Assembly (NCBI GenBank): GCA_003665825.1
Contig: QPFY01000011.1
Span: 930,001-994,000 of the forward strand
Length of the DNA stretch: 64,000 bases
Direction of reading: 5' to 3'
DNA from: Microbotryum silenes-acaulis
Taxonomy: Eukaryota; Basidiomycota; Microbotryomycetes; Microbotryales; Microbotryaceae
The notes under the pieces were generated by a model. That model was not told the DNA's origin. It did no database searches and was given only the letters and a program-made list of their open reading frames with translations. The translations under genes were made by a program, and so were the position numbers. Numbering within the stretch: the stretch's first letter is position 1; each line of letters opens with the position of its first letter. Of this stretch, positions 11,890-24,071 are shown piece by piece.

Positions 11890-13268
11890 TCAGGGGAGCG
11901 ACGGCATCGTCGACGTAATTGTAAGCCTCGTAAGAGTAGATCAAGCCAAAGATGAGGAAGAGCGTCGCGCCTCCGAGGGTGACTGTCAAAAGTTAACCGA
12001 GAAGAGATTGATCAGTGTCGTATACGAGGACGTAGAACCGAGGTAGCACCAGTGAACGTACCATGCTTGATGGAGATGTGTTGGGAGATCCATCGCCCTC
12101 CAAGAACAGCGAGAAGGGTACAGAACGAGTGGCCAAGGGTCGTGCCGAAAGTGACGAGCCAGACGTTCTGAAAACGAAGTGAGATTAGGAATCGTACGGA
12201 CACCCTTCTGATGCGGGGGATCAGAACTCACATGAGCAGCAGCCAGTGCGATGGTCGTAATCTGACTTCGATCACCCCATTCAGCAAGGAAGGTGAGGAT
12301 GAAGGCTTGCACAAAGATGGGGGAGAAGAAGAGGCCGAAAAGGTTCTTGACGCCCTCGGTCAAGGTCGACACGGCGTCCTTCTTGCTCGGCAGGCTGAAG
12401 CTCGACCGCCGTTTCGAGCTCGTTACAGGTCGTGGAAGCCCAGCAGCGGGGGACGAAGCGGCGGATCTGGCCTCTTCGAGGTCGACCATCTGGTACGCCG
12501 CTTTCCGCCCTGCGTTCCCACTCGCGGCTTCCTCCTCGGCTTCCTCTACCTCTTTCTGCACCTCCTTCATCTCCTCTTCCATCTTTTGTCGTCCCACATC
12601 ACCAGCCTCCATCTCCAATCCCTCTTGCATCATCCTCGCGCCAAAGACGAAGAAGAGCAGAGCAGCGGCGATGGTCGTGTACCGTTTCGGCAGCAAGGTA
12701 GGCACGATTTGCCCCAACAGGGACGAGAGCAACGACATGACGGCGAGGGCGGCGAGGGCGCCGGCAAAGATGGTGACTCGGGGATGTCGCATCGACAAGA
12801 TGGCGGCACTGTTGTGCGCGATCGCGAGTTGAACGGTCATGGCGTGGCACGCGGGTAGACACGAGTCGCGAGAGAGAGAATAGAGAACCGAGGGGGGGGG
12901 GCGGGGGGGCGAGAGAATAGAATCAGTCACGTGCATGTGTTGGGAAGAGGTTCAGCTGTTTCTTGGGAGGGGACTAACATGAGGAAAGTCTTGTCGCCAA
13001 TCTCGGACACGACAATCACGGCTGAGTAGGGTGTATCATCGAATGCAAACGGCGCGGCGAAGGTAGACGAGATTGGGGTGGTCCGACGCGACAACGAGCA
13101 GCCGGAGAAGCCCGAACGTGTCCACACGCGATCGATGGCAGCGCCACAGGGAGAAAGGGAGATCGATGGAGCGTGTCAGCGGACCTGGATCAAGTAACAT
13201 AACCGAGTAGACTCACCGATAGCTCTGTCCAGCCCAGCCAGGGAAGGCACACCTTCAAACTCGAACAT
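11890..13268 (-). CDS. GDT1: Gdt1/TMEM165-family cation transporter (UPF0016)
   Basis: Exons from 13268 to the TGA at 11890-11892 encode a short N-terminus MFEFEGVPSLAGLDRAIG, then VIVVSEIGDKTFL, which carries the first ExGDK motif. It is spliced at CTCAT|GTTAGT to AAILSMRHPRVTIFAGALAA. A central charged coiled-coil loop follows (MEEEMKEVQKEVEEAEEEA), then the second motif FLAEWGDRSQITTIALAAAH. The C-terminal exons give VTFGTTLGHSFCTLLAVLGG and LFLIFGLIYSYEAY. The two E-x-G-D-(K/R)-(T/S) repeats define the family, which moves Mn2+/Ca2+ against H+ in the Golgi and supports glycosylation. Six to seven membrane segments are visible. An intron at about 12890-12910 contains a long G run. Confidence 0.92.
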
Positions 13269-13721
13269 GATGCGAGTGGTGCTTGGTTCAAGGCGAAAGC
13301 CAAGCGCTGCACGACACGCCCGCAGCAGGCAGTGAGTGGCGCTGTCAGGCGAGGTCAGGCGCGCCGCAGGACTGCCGCAGACAGGGCTTGCGAAAGGCAC
13401 AGATAGAGACACGTTTGGCGCGTTCGAGAACGGCCTCGGAGAGCAAGAACTTAGGTGGGGGCACCCTAGAGCGCAAGTTCAATAATATCGGGTTTAGAAA
13501 CCACCAGTAGAGAAGCGAAAGAACTTGCATACAACCCTTTACGTCAGGCGGCATCATGTCAATTTGGCCGAGATATCTCCTTTCTCCCCGCGCTCGGCAC
13601 TCCACTTAGCAGATCTACCCCGACCGACAAAAGCGCTTCCACGGCCCAAGCACTACGACAGATAACAACAACAGCTCCAGTCAGCAAAACTCGGACAGCC
13701 TCGAAAGTTCACATGTTGGGC
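13269..13721. other. Intergenic spacer
   Basis: About 450 bases separate the Gdt1 start from the 3' end of the next minus-strand gene. No supported coding segment is seen. Confidence 0.4.
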
Positions 13722-15926
13722 TCACGGGTACTTGTCCTTGGTCTTGAAGAAGCGCGCGAAAAAGTCGATCAGGTACTGCGGAAATCGATCTTCGAGGATC
13801 GCTTCCCGAGCTCGGTGCATCAACGTGGACTGGAAGAAAATAGCCCCTCATCAGCACAGAATGATAACCCAGCAGAATTGCGTTGGACCCACTTGATAAG
13901 TCAAATTATGTAATGTCAGCGCATGGGCGCCGACCGTCTCCCTTCCAGCAATCATCGAGAGCGCCGCTTTGGTCATCCCGTTGCCCTTGTCGCAGGTTGG
14001 ACATGTGCATTCCGGGTCGATAACGGAAAAGTCGGTCGCATTCACTTGTCGCTTGACGTCGACTGGGCCGTCAAAAGTGAGTGCCACACCGAAACGCTGG
14101 GAGCCGGAAATCACGCGGATTAGTTAGTGCTTCCATTCATCGAAGCGGAGAGCTGGAGCGAAGATGTGCTCACAGCTGTTCGAGTGGGAAAGACACAGTC
14201 GGCCATGTCGACGCCTAGTGCAGCGCATACCAGTAGGTCTGTGCTGATGGCAAGTGGGAACGAGGTAAGCAACCTGACACCCAAGATTGCGTTCCACGCT
14301 AAATTATCGAGTGAGACTTATTCCCCATAACCAATCCCCATGCAGTCTGCTCGGACGAGGCCAGAATGCGGCGTGCATTAGCAAGGGTCATGCTTCTGAA
14401 ACAGGTTCTGCCAACCTCAAACCACTGTGGACTCACATCTCGGCTTCTGTTCCGGTAGTGCCGCAGCGCACTGAGCAACGATCCTCCAGAACTGAGTCTT
14501 CTCCTCTCCACCCGACAGACCGCCAATCGCGTATCCCGGAAGTTTCTCCTGTCGTTCGGGCGAGAGCATCGCATCCAGGCATTTCTGTCGCAACACAGGA
14601 TCAAGACCACCTATGATAGAGAGAGCACGGAGGGATGGGAGACTCATCAGCCTTCGAGCCCGGTTCGAGGCAATGAGAGAAAGTGTGTTTGAGGCTGACC
14701 TTGAATGATGGCGAACAAGTTCTGCTTCGTCCTCCGTCCCGATCGCTCGTGCTCGGCAATACATCGATCCAGCCCTTTTCCAAAAAACATTCCTCAGCCT
14801 AACTGTGATCTCCCTCGACCGAAGCTGAACATCACGTACATCGAACAGATCTCCACATGGCCTCTTCCATCCTCGCGCCCGTCGTCAACGTCGTGACGAC
14901 ATCATCCAATTGCCTGTCGCGTGTCCGACAAAGTCAGCACCGCCATCAAGCAAGGATCCTACATTTTTCCACCCCTCACATCATGATATCCGTCCCTATT
15001 GAGTGTTGTATCTGCATACTCCGCTCCGGCGTGAGCAGCGACGACTTTGTCCTGTGCACAGAAAGTAGCCACCCACATGAGCCTCTCATTGCTCTGAGTA
15101 TATTCACTCTTGGGTCGATTGTTTGTCACGACTGACGGATCATAAGGGTTCGCGAATACCACGCCTTCTTCCTCGACTTTGGAGAGCTTGACACTGCAAT
15201 GGAAATTGGACCAGGCGGTCAGGGGAGTCGAAGGTTTCGTCAGCTCAAGATCGTGCCGAGCAAAACTGCCGAGGTTGTCGGAATCCACGACGGAGTGGTC
15301 CTTCTCATGTGAACGAGTAGAACAGCCACTCACAGGCTGACCATCTGTGGAGGGAAGTCACCCGAAACATACCATGTTGATCAGCTCTGACCCTTCACCT
15401 AAATCACCGGTCTCCTCAACTCCACCCGAGCAGGGACCCATGGCCGAATCACCCCCGAGAAGCTCACCTGAAACCCTCCCGAATCACTCAACAAATTCCG
15501 ATCCCAACCCTGATAGGTATGACTCCCTCCGACCAAATCCAATATCTCCGGCGTCGGCCTTTGACTGAGATGGTACGTGTTGTTGAGCATCAACGTCAAT
15601 GGAGGGTCGAGCGCCATCAGTTGAGCTGGGGTCACGCCTTTCATCGAGGCTTGCGTTGCAACGGGCATGAACGTTGGGAGCAGCTGGATGAGAGAGAGAA
15701 CATCAAGTCAGCTTGTTGTGTAAGTGGAAGTTGGCGTTGTTGTGTTGCGCGCTTCCGAGACCGAAATGTTAGCTCCCGTTCCCACACTAACCGTCGCTCC
15801 ATGAGGCAAGGTCATGCGCGAAACCCGAGCTCGTGTGGTTGAACATCGTGCCAAGATCTCAAAGTGAAGAGCCGGGGAAGCAGAAGCGGGGTTCAGCATC
15901 GCTTCTGGTGCTTTCCCTTCGGTCAT
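13722..15926 (-). CDS. QTRT1: Queuine tRNA-ribosyltransferase catalytic subunit (TGT)
   Basis: At least eight small exons run from the ATG at 15926 to the TGA at 13722. They encode LHFEILARCSTTRARVSRMT, FMPVATQASMKGVTPAQL, LLSDSGGFQ (catalytic Asp region), SPERQEKLPGYAIGGLSGGE, VVCAALGVDMADCVFPTRTA (second active-site Asp) and DPECTCPTCDKG followed by a downstream His, the CxCx2C..H zinc site. The protein exchanges guanine for queuine at position 34 of GUN-anticodon tRNAs, normally as a dimer with QTRT2. The C-terminus FKTKDKYP matches the expected end. Fungi salvage queuine rather than make it, and many yeasts have lost this enzyme, so its presence is informative. Confidence 0.92.
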
Positions 15927-16351
15927 GCGGTTTCGCCGGAAGGTGGGGTCGTAGTACGAGGTGAGCGCGGCAACTTCGCACCGGGCGCGTCAAAGCAAAG
16001 ACTCCCGAAGTGTCTGTAGTGGTCTCGGCCGAGTTTTGGCCCTGAATCATCATAGTACACGATGTCGATGTCAGGACACCCATCTCACTTTCTATGCATT
16101 TTCAGGAACCGTTCACGAGACCCCCAAAGAAGAAAAAATCACATCACACCTCCAGGAACCCGGAAAGAACGTGCACTGTTGTTTCGAAGAGCATCGTCTA
16201 CGCGAGAGACCCACGCGGCAAGGGCCTGCTTTTCTAAAGCAGAAAGACGAAACAGATCCCCAACTTCCTCTTTTTTTCTTCCCTTCTCCTTCCTTCGCCT
16301 ACTTCTCCAAAAATACCCCGCGAACATGTACATCCTATCGAAACGACCCGT
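15927..16351. other. Intergenic spacer
   Basis: This holds the QTRT1 promoter and the ATP3 3' region. It includes a pyrimidine-rich run at about 16260-16320. No coding exon is supported. Confidence 0.4.
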
Positions 16352-17858
16352 TTACAGAGCTATCGGGAGGCAGAAGCGATTAAGAGCGGTCAGCAATCGG
16401 AAGGACGTGAACCATCAAGAGAGAAGCCATAATGCAACTTGACGACGTACCCGAAGCACCAGTGATGATATCGACAAGTTCGTTCGTGATGGCGGCTTGA
16501 CGCATTCGGTTGAACTGCATCCGGAGCTTGGCAATCATCTCCTCTGTGAATAGTTCGAGTTGCGGTTCAAACGTCAGCAAGCCGCATCCCGAAAACTTCA
16601 CACATCATCAACACCACGTACCGGCGTTCTTGGAGGCGTTCTCCATGGCATTGCGACGGGCCGAGATCTGCAACGAGCCAAATGCAATCAGTTTCGAATG
16701 CTCCTCAACCCAGCATCCGCTTTCCCAGTGTGTCATCCCTCGCGTCGCATACGTCGTCGACTCACCTCGGCAGCGAAACCCTCAACGAGACCAGCGTAAA
16801 TAGCGTTGGCCATAGCGAACGACGACAGGTCACCACCGAGCTCGTCACTCTCGACTTCGTAAGCCGAGAAGGCGGGCGAGAGCGACAGGGCCTTGTTGGA
16901 GTAGATCTCGATGAAGGCGGCCTCGTACGAGATGACGGTCAAGAACTTGTTGTACACGATCTTGATCTGTGGGAAGCAATACGATACCCGCGATTAGTCC
17001 CCGTCCGTAAGCGACGTTGCTCCGACTCGATAAGGACGCACCTTGTCGAACTCGAGGTGCTCTGACTCGATCTTGTCAGCGATGGCGAGCGCATCGGCAA
17101 AGGTGGGGACGGCCTTGCCGATCTGCGAAAAGGAGAGAGCCATCTTGTGGCTATGGGTGCCACGGGCGAGCTGCTGCTTGGGCTTCTCACCGAGCGCGAC
17201 GATGGTGACCTCCTTGCCGGCACCTTCGCCGGTCTCGATGTCGCGCTTGGTCGCCTTGGCGATCGACGAGTGGATTCCACCGCACAGACCACGGTCAGAC
17301 GAAACGGCGATGTAGAGGATCTTCTCGACCTTGGCCTCGGACTTTGCGGCCTCGGACTGCTCGAAGACGGCGTTGTTGGCTTGACCGTAGGCCTTGGCGA
17401 GGCGCATCGAGTTCTGGGCACGCGCCAATCGAGACGCGGCAACCACTGTGGGAGACAAGGGGGGTACACAGGTGAGTCCAGACGGATCATAGAGCGTGCG
17501 ACACTATGTCAATACGGATAGAATAGGGGTAAAGCGGCAGTAGGTGGGTTGCAGGCATGTGGGTGGGATGCGACATGCGGGATGCGGAGGTGGTCGGCGG
17601 GGCTTGTATGTGTGTGTACGACGATGAGGGTACGTACTCTTCATCGACTTTGTGATCTTGCCTGTAGAGAGTACAAGTCGTGACCATGGTCAGTGGCACG
17701 ATCCACCGTGACAGACGATGAGGGAACGTACTAATGTTACCGACCGACTTGATACGACTCTCGAGCTCTCGCAGGGTGGCCATCTGCGTCGGCGTGCTGC
17801 TGAAGGACCGAGCCCCGGCCGGCGCGACGACTCGAACGGCGGTGCGAGCGGCGAACAT
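16352..17858 (-). CDS. ATP3: Mitochondrial F1 ATP synthase gamma subunit
   Basis: The ATG at 17858 begins MFAARTAVRVVAPAGARSFS, a mitochondrial presequence, followed by MATLRELESRIKSVGNI. Downstream exons give VAASRLARAQNSMRLAKAYG, LYIAVSSDRGLCGGIHSSIA (the conserved SDRGLCGG), IKIVYNKFLTVISYEAAF, and the C-terminal helix MIAKLRMQFNRMRQAAITNE. The final splice adds only GCT CTG TAA, so the protein ends ITGASAL, as in other fungal gamma subunits. It forms the central rotor shaft in the F1 sector. There are six or more introns, including a first intron that interrupts the start of the N-terminal helix. Confidence 0.96.
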
Positions 17859-18721
17859 GATGACACAGGCGGATCTGAGCCGTCACAACAACAGTCACAA
17901 CAAGCCAGCAAAGCGTCAGTACGTCGTCGAGGGTGCAATCGGGTCATGTCGTCGGTACACGGGGCGAGGCTGGGTCCAGTCCGGAAGCTCCCGTCGCCCC
18001 CGTCCCTCCTGAGCCACACTCGCTCCGCATTCGCCAGGGTGTCGCACAGCAGTCTCGTATGGGTCCGCAGAGTATTCCCGATCCAAAGACAAGGTCGAAT
18101 ACGCACAGAGGTCGCGGTGGTCGTCGGTCGACTTACAGGTTGGGCGTGGTTGGATGGGAACGGGCGGGAGCGAGTGCGCACCAGCAAGGCGCCGCACCAC
18201 GCCATTCAAACTCGCGTATTAGGCTCCCTCAAAACATATCAGCAGCCCCCTTGAAGTAGGTAATTTCGCAGTTCTAATGCCCCGGCCAGAATTCGGCAGG
18301 ATGACAACGCTGGTGTTTCCATGTCACCAGTAACTCCGGACGAAGAATATGGAAGAGGTGAAATTCATATTGTACTCACCGAGCGAATCGCCGTGGGCCT
18401 GATTTGAAAACCCCTGTTGGCAGGCTGTCCAGCTGCCCATCGGCGCTTCCGTGCTTGCATGCGTGCGAAGAAGCTGCGATTCATTGTACTCAATCACGTC
18501 GGTGAATCGCCTTATCCGTTACGACGCACAGCTTTAATTTTGCGGTACAGTGTTACATTTCAGAAATCGTCAGGCTCGATTAGTACAGAACATGGGGACC
18601 CGGGGTTGGGGTTGCTCGCAAAACATGCGTGCGATCAATGGTGTCTAGAGAGCTATACGAGGGAGGGTTCAGAACACGAGTCGCCTTGGAAAACAGACAT
18701 AAAGAGAATTCCGCTTCCGGT
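17859..18721. other. ATP3 promoter and TOP1 3' region
   Basis: About 860 bases lie between ATP3 and TOP1, which are in tandem on the minus strand. The part near 17860-18250 is the expected ATP3 promoter. Long open frames here on both strands reflect GC content and lack domain content. Confidence 0.4.
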
Positions 18722-21700
18722 CTACCACACAAAGTCGGCCGGGGTGTCGAGCGCCCAGGTGAACTTATCGACAAGCGTCTTGGAGAAGACCTTGTTGAGC
18801 GGCACATCGTGTTTCTTGCACCACGCAATCCTACAAAGCGAGCAACATCACTTTCGTCAGAAGCCGCAAGCGACCCAATCAAGACATCAAAAGTGACTCA
18901 CGTGATACGACTGTCGATATAGTTGATCTTGGACGTTCCGAGCGAAACCTCCTTGCCCTCATCACGATCCGTCGCCGCGGTCTTGGCGACCAAGATTCTC
19001 TCGTCCATCTTCTCAATCTGCGCAATCAATTTTTCGTCGCTATACCTGGTCTCCTTCCATCCCTTCTTGCGCTCCGCCTTGAGCGTCTTCTCGAGCTCGT
19101 CCGCGGCCTCGAGCCGTTGCTTGAGCTCAGAAGCAGGCAGCGGCTTCTCGTCGGCTTCGGCGCGCTTGAGGTTCTCCTTCTCGAACCGCTTCTTGATCTT
19201 TTCGCGCTCAAGAACGACCAGTTGCTCTTCGTGCGAGATGATCCAGTCGTCTTCAATGTCCGACTCGTCCTCCTTGTATTGTCTAGTCGATGGGCAAAGC
19301 ACCAGATGTTCAATTTGGTTCGTGCGGGTGAGGAAAATTCCCATCGCCAGCTTGACTCACTTGTACTTCTTCTTCTCAGGCGAGTTGAGTAAAGCGCAAC
19401 GCAGCTTCTTGCGTTGATACTTGAGCGCGCGTATCTGCAGCAGAACAACGGTGCAGTCAGTCTCGGAACATCGATATGATACATCGTCAAGCACCAGCCG
19501 ACCTTGTCGGTCATCCTGTCCATCATTTGGCCATGCCCCTTGCTGACACTCCTTTGATGGTTGCAAAGCACGGCGACGAGTCGGTTCGCTCGGTTGTAAG
19601 CGAGGATCTTGTCCGCGATCGAGCCGTCAGCGGGGGTGTCCTTGAGCTGCTCTTGGAACGTGTACGACGCGTTGTAGGTACGGAAGACCTTGGCCGTCAG
19701 ACCGTCCATGTACGAGTTGAGGTACTTGTTCACGGTACTCGTCTGTGCACGCTCAAATAAGCACTCAGTTGACCGCAACATGGACGTACTGCTCATGTCC
19801 AAGTGCACTCACACTCAGTCGGTCGAACAGCAAGTCGCCAATGGTCTTGGGCTCCTTTTTAAAAATTTTGAGGTTCTTGAAGACCTGCTCGTCGACCTCA
19901 ACCTCGTTGACGTAGCGGATCGAATCCTTACCGAGGAAGTCGAACGTGACCTTGGTCGGCGGCGTCAAGGTGACGTGTTCGAAGCGCAGCGAGCAGCACC
20001 CAACCGTGTCGGCTTCATCCTCGCCCTTCTCGTTCCCGTTACGCAGCGCGAAGCGATCGATGAGGTAGATCGCCGTCGCACGTTGGCGAACAACCATCTC
20101 CTTGTCCTTGAGATCGGCGGTGTAGTCGCGACGGATGCGGGCGACGTGGTCCTTCAACGCGCGGGCCTTTTCGAACTTTTTCAAATCGGATTGACCCTTC
20201 AACGACGAGCCGGCAGCGAGGAACACGTACCTACGGTGTGAGGAAGTTGGAGATTAGCAACCAGTCGAGATGAAGTGCACCAACACACTCGACAAAACTC
20301 ACTTGACATTGCCGTTGACGTTTTCCTTCCACGTCGCAAGCCATGTGACCGTGTCGTCGTGCACGACACTCTTCCAGTTGTGGCCTGCGGGGGGCGTGGG
20401 GACCTTCGCATCCTTGCCAATGTTGATCGTGATTTGCTCGGGACGGACACGGGTCTGCTCAAACAAGCACATACTCGGTTAATTCTCTTGCTCACCTTTA
20501 CCGAGTGATGCCGCGGTAGGTTGCTCACCTTGAGCAAACCCGTCTTGGGGTGCTCGCCACGACCACGGAACAACGCAGGGGGTTCGATACGGAAGTTGCC
20601 GACCTTCTCCTTGCGCCCGTCGAGCAGGCACGTCTTGTACAGTTCTTCCGTAATATCTCGAATCGCCTTGGCTTCCTTCTTCTGCGTAGCCGTCATCTCC
20701 TTCTTCTTGGCCTTCTCCGTCTCGAGGTGGGCAAAGATGGGCGTAAAGTCACACTTCTCGAACGTGGTGATCTTGGTTCCGTCCCGGGGAGGAAAAGCTT
20801 TGAGCACACCGAGCCAGCTGTCAAAGAAGTTCTTGACGAAGACCGGGTTCTTGACGTAGTCGGTCTCGAGGATCGCAGCAAAAAAGGAAGCGACCTCCTC
20901 GGCCTCTGGTGGCAGATCGACGGGCTTACCCTCGTACTTCATCTTGACCCCGTGGGGCTCGTATTCGGGCGGGAACATGACACCGTTGTGCTCAAGCGTT
21001 TTCCACTTGGTCGTACCGTCGTTCGACTGGTCCTCCCACCATTTATAGGCCCCCTCCTCGCCGTCGCCGTTCTCGGTCTTGACGTCGTCGTCGTCGTCGT
21101 GCTTGCCCTTGCCTTTGCCCTTGTTGAGTGCGAGCTTGGCGGGCGTGACCGACTCATCCTTCTTGAGCTTCTTATCGACCTTGCTCGCGGCGGATCCCTT
21201 CTGAACGGGCGCCTTCTTGCTCGTCGGGGCGGACTTTGTCGCTTTCTTGGCAGGGGCTTTCTTGGTCTTTTTCGACAGCGGTTCTTGGTCGGAGTCTTCC
21301 TCATCGTCATCCTGCTCCTCGTCGTCCGAAGCATCGTTCTTGCGCTTGGACGCTTTCGACTTGGACGAGCTGGCCCGGGGTGCGGCGGCTTTCTTGGTAG
21401 TGGCCGGCTTGGCTTTGGCCTTTGCCTTGGTGGCCAAAGGCTTTTCGTCCTCGGAGGAATTGTCGTCGTCGGCTTCTTCCCTGTCGACGCGCTTGGACAA
21501 CTTTTCGACCTGCTTGGCGACCATGGCCTCTTTGGCGACGTGCTTCTTGACCTGAGTCTTGAGCGCGGCGTGATCCGACTCGGAGTCGGAATCGGACTGG
21601 TAGCCGTTGTTGATCTTTTTCGTCGTCGTCGTTGTCGTCGCCTGCTTCTTTTGTTTGGACGCGAGAGGTGCGTCGTCTTCGTCGTCGTCGTCGTCGTCGT

Positions 21701-22613
21701 CGTCCGAATCGCCGGTCGTGAAGATGGAAATCTTCTTGTCCTTGTTCGTCGACGAATCGGCATTGGCAGCGGCGGCAGCGGCGAACAAGAGGTCGCTCAT
21801 GGTCGCGGTCGAAGCGGATGCGCTCGTCTTTGTGCCATCCTTCATCTCGACGACGGGTGCCGGCGCCGCGGGTGCGGAGGAGCCGTTGCCGATGGCGGCA
21901 TGATGGCCGTTGGACGAGAGTTCGGGTCTGGGACGTTTGGTCTGTGAAAATGATGGGAGGGATGGTGGCGGTGGTGATAGGGCGTGGTGGATGAAGCGAG
22001 AATATCAGTATACCGTACGGTTGCGTGGAACGGAGTGTCAAGGTGTGGACCCGAAGGTGGCCAGGAGTTGAGTGGACTGGCATTCGACGGCAACGGTGCC
22101 GGCGACGACGGGACTTGGGCGCCAGAAAAGCAAACCCGGCCTCGGCGTGTCGTGCGCCCGTGTCCAAAGGCGATGTGGCGGCGAAGCTCTCCAGTCACAT
22201 TGACGCGATGCGATGGCCACTCAAGCTCGGGCAAGAGTAGCGAGGGTGGCAGACAGGTCGGACAGAGTACAGGTGAGGTGCACATTCGCGGAACTAGTCC
22301 CTGGCAAGCATCACGATAACTGTATTCATCGTGGTCGTGCTCGAAGGCTGCTCGTGTCGACCGTCGACGTCGAGATGGCGCCCGAGTGCCAGAGTCGCAA
22401 GTGGTCGGCGGCGGACGAGCGACGACTCGACGACTCGACGACTCGACGACTCGACAAGCGACAAGCGACAAAGGGCGAAGGTGGCAGAGCATGGCAAGCC
22501 AAGCGGAACGATGCACGTACCACAGGCACATCATCCTCATCGCCACTCTCATCGGACGAGCTCTCTTGGATGACACGCTTCTTGTACTTGGGGGCAGCAG
22601 CGGCGTCCGTCAT
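18722..22613 (-). CDS. TOP1: DNA topoisomerase I (type IB)
   Basis: The first exon (22521-22613) encodes [20 protein letters not shown] and is joined across a 579-nt intron to [15 protein letters not shown] long, charged, lysine- and aspartate-rich N-terminal region follows, with an Asp-rich run encoded near 21660-21715. The core has [46 protein letters not shown] and [17 protein letters not shown]. The last exons hold [20 protein letters not shown] with the catalytic Tyr, and the protein ends [10 protein letters not shown] at the TAG (18722-18724). The enzyme relaxes supercoils ahead of forks and polymerases in the nucleus. At least six introns are present. The start ATG gives the usual acidic, unstructured N-terminus. 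Confidence 0.96.
22424..22455. repeat. 8-bp minisatellite in the first TOP1 intron
   Basis: Four exact head-to-tail copies of GACTCGAC, followed by two copies of AAGCGAC, lie inside the 579-nt first intron of TOP1. This intron is much longer than the 70-110 nt usual here. Confidence 0.8.
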
Positions 22614-22925
22614 GGTGTCGTCGCTCGAGCACGCGGAGGCAGTGGCAGCATACGACTTTGAGAGAGAGCGCAAGTGACGGGCAAAGTCCAAAGTGCAAAC
22701 GCCCAAAGTCAAATCCGGGCCTGTCCAGGCCTGTCCGGGCTAGTACTGCACAAGTCATGCGCGGCGGTATTACGCGCGGCGGTAGGCGGCGGTCGGATTA
22801 CAAGCGGGGTGTTAATGGCCAATTGAGTCGAGTAAGCGCCTGCACTCGAGCTGAACGGCACTTGGAGGTTCGGACCTAATATCGCCCTGCTCATCGTCGT
22901 CGCACTCGTCAATCACTCACACAAC
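22614..22925. promoter_or_regulatory. Bidirectional promoter, TOP1 / complex I B12
   Basis: The start codons of TOP1 (minus) and the B12 gene (plus, A of ATG at 22926) are about 312 bases apart, head to head. The spacer contains the partly repeated GGCCTGTCC at about 22723-22737 and GCGCGGCGGTA repeated at 22757-22784. Shared control is inferred from spacing only. Confidence 0.45.
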
Positions 22926-23567
22926 AGTCAGTCCAGGGTACACATCACTTTGGATTGCCGGTTCATGAACGGACTACTGACCCACTGCCTACTGAGCCTA
23001 CAGTGTCTGGCCCAGCCTACCGAGGTCCGCCAACTTCTTGTCTCCGTTAACCCGAAGCTCATACAACGCCAACACGCTCAAGTCCAAGGTCCTAACATCA
23101 ACCTTCTCCTCTTCTCCCTCCATAGACCCCTGGGCAAAGCGTGAAGCATGGCGAAAGGTGAGCCAATCATACCCACTCGCCTCGGCTCAGTCGTTCGCGC
23201 ACGTCCCCAATGCTGATCCTCCTTGACATACCTCGTGCAGTCGCCCATCTTCTCCAACAGGGCAATGTGAATATGAAGAATCAACATCACTCGGTTTTGC
23301 CGTCTTCAAGAATGCTGACCCCCCTCTCTTTCTCACCCCTTTCCTCGCCAACTCTGACCACTTAACTCTCCATCGCGGACCTCGCTCCATCCCATCGAAC
23401 CTCGTCATTTCCAACTCGCTCCAACCAAAACTAGGTTCCGCAACCTCTTCCCCGGTTTCGGAATTGCCGTCGTCGCCTTCACAGGCTACGTCATCTACGA
23501 CGAGACCGCTAAGGCCGCCAAGGCCAAAGTCGAGGCTTCGAGGCAGGGCGTAGAGGGGACACATTGA
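22926..23567 (+). CDS. NDUFB3: NADH:ubiquinone oxidoreductase B12 subunit, five exons, split start codon
   Basis: This 70-residue protein is spread over exons 22926 (one base, A, of the ATG), 23004-23024, 23126-23157, 23241-23266 and 23435-23567. The coding lengths sum to 213 nt, exactly 71 codons with TGA. The product reads MSGPAYRDPWAKREAWRK, then SPIFSNRAMFRNLFPGFG, then a membrane segment IAVVAFTGYVIYDE and a short lysine-rich tail. DPWAxREAWR and FRNxFPGFGxA are the hallmarks of B12, a single-span accessory subunit of the proton-pumping arm of mitochondrial complex I. The first intron (22927-23003) has a GTCAGT donor, a TACTGAC branch-like site and a CAG acceptor, and restores CAACATG across the junction. 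The donor of exon 2 (GTCCGC) is weak. Confidence 0.85.
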
Positions 23568-24071
23568 GGACAGGGAGACGGGTGGGGGATTGGGACAGTA
23601 GAGGATTACAAGGGGTGAGAGAGAATGTCTCTTAGAACATGGGTTGGGTAGGAGGAAAGTGTGTACTACATACGATTCGTTACGTTCGTTCGAAAGCGCC
23701 TTGGTAGGAGGGGAGATAATCGAGTCTGGGATCGCTGCCAAACTGTCGTGCGGTCTGACATGTGTTGGCTACGCACTTTCGAGGAAATGCTGATGGTTTG
23801 GACATCACCTGGGTCGGAGAGGCAAGCGAGCTTGGCCCTCGGCCACGATGCGGCAATGGCTCGCGGCCAGGTGGTACCTTTCGACTCTCTTCGATCCTCA
23901 ATGAGCAAGTGCGGTATCAATAAAGTGGCTATTGCATTACAGGAAGTGTAAGACACGACAAGCCCAGTCTGGGCGTCATTATCGAAAAATCATATGCCGA
24001 CACAGTCCACAATAAGTCGTCAAAAGAAGTCGGTAAAAAGTCGTTCATATGGGAAACGAACTGGAACGGGA
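23568..24071. other. Intergenic, no gene seen
   Basis: About 500 bases separate the B12 gene from a minus-strand relic. Frames on both strands overlap here without any recognisable domain. Confidence 0.4.

Noticed and set aside
20550..21947. 465-codon open frame on the plus strand opposite TOP1
   Set aside because: It is the antisense shadow of the low-complexity TOP1 N-terminus and core. Its product is Leu/Gly/Val repeats with no domain.
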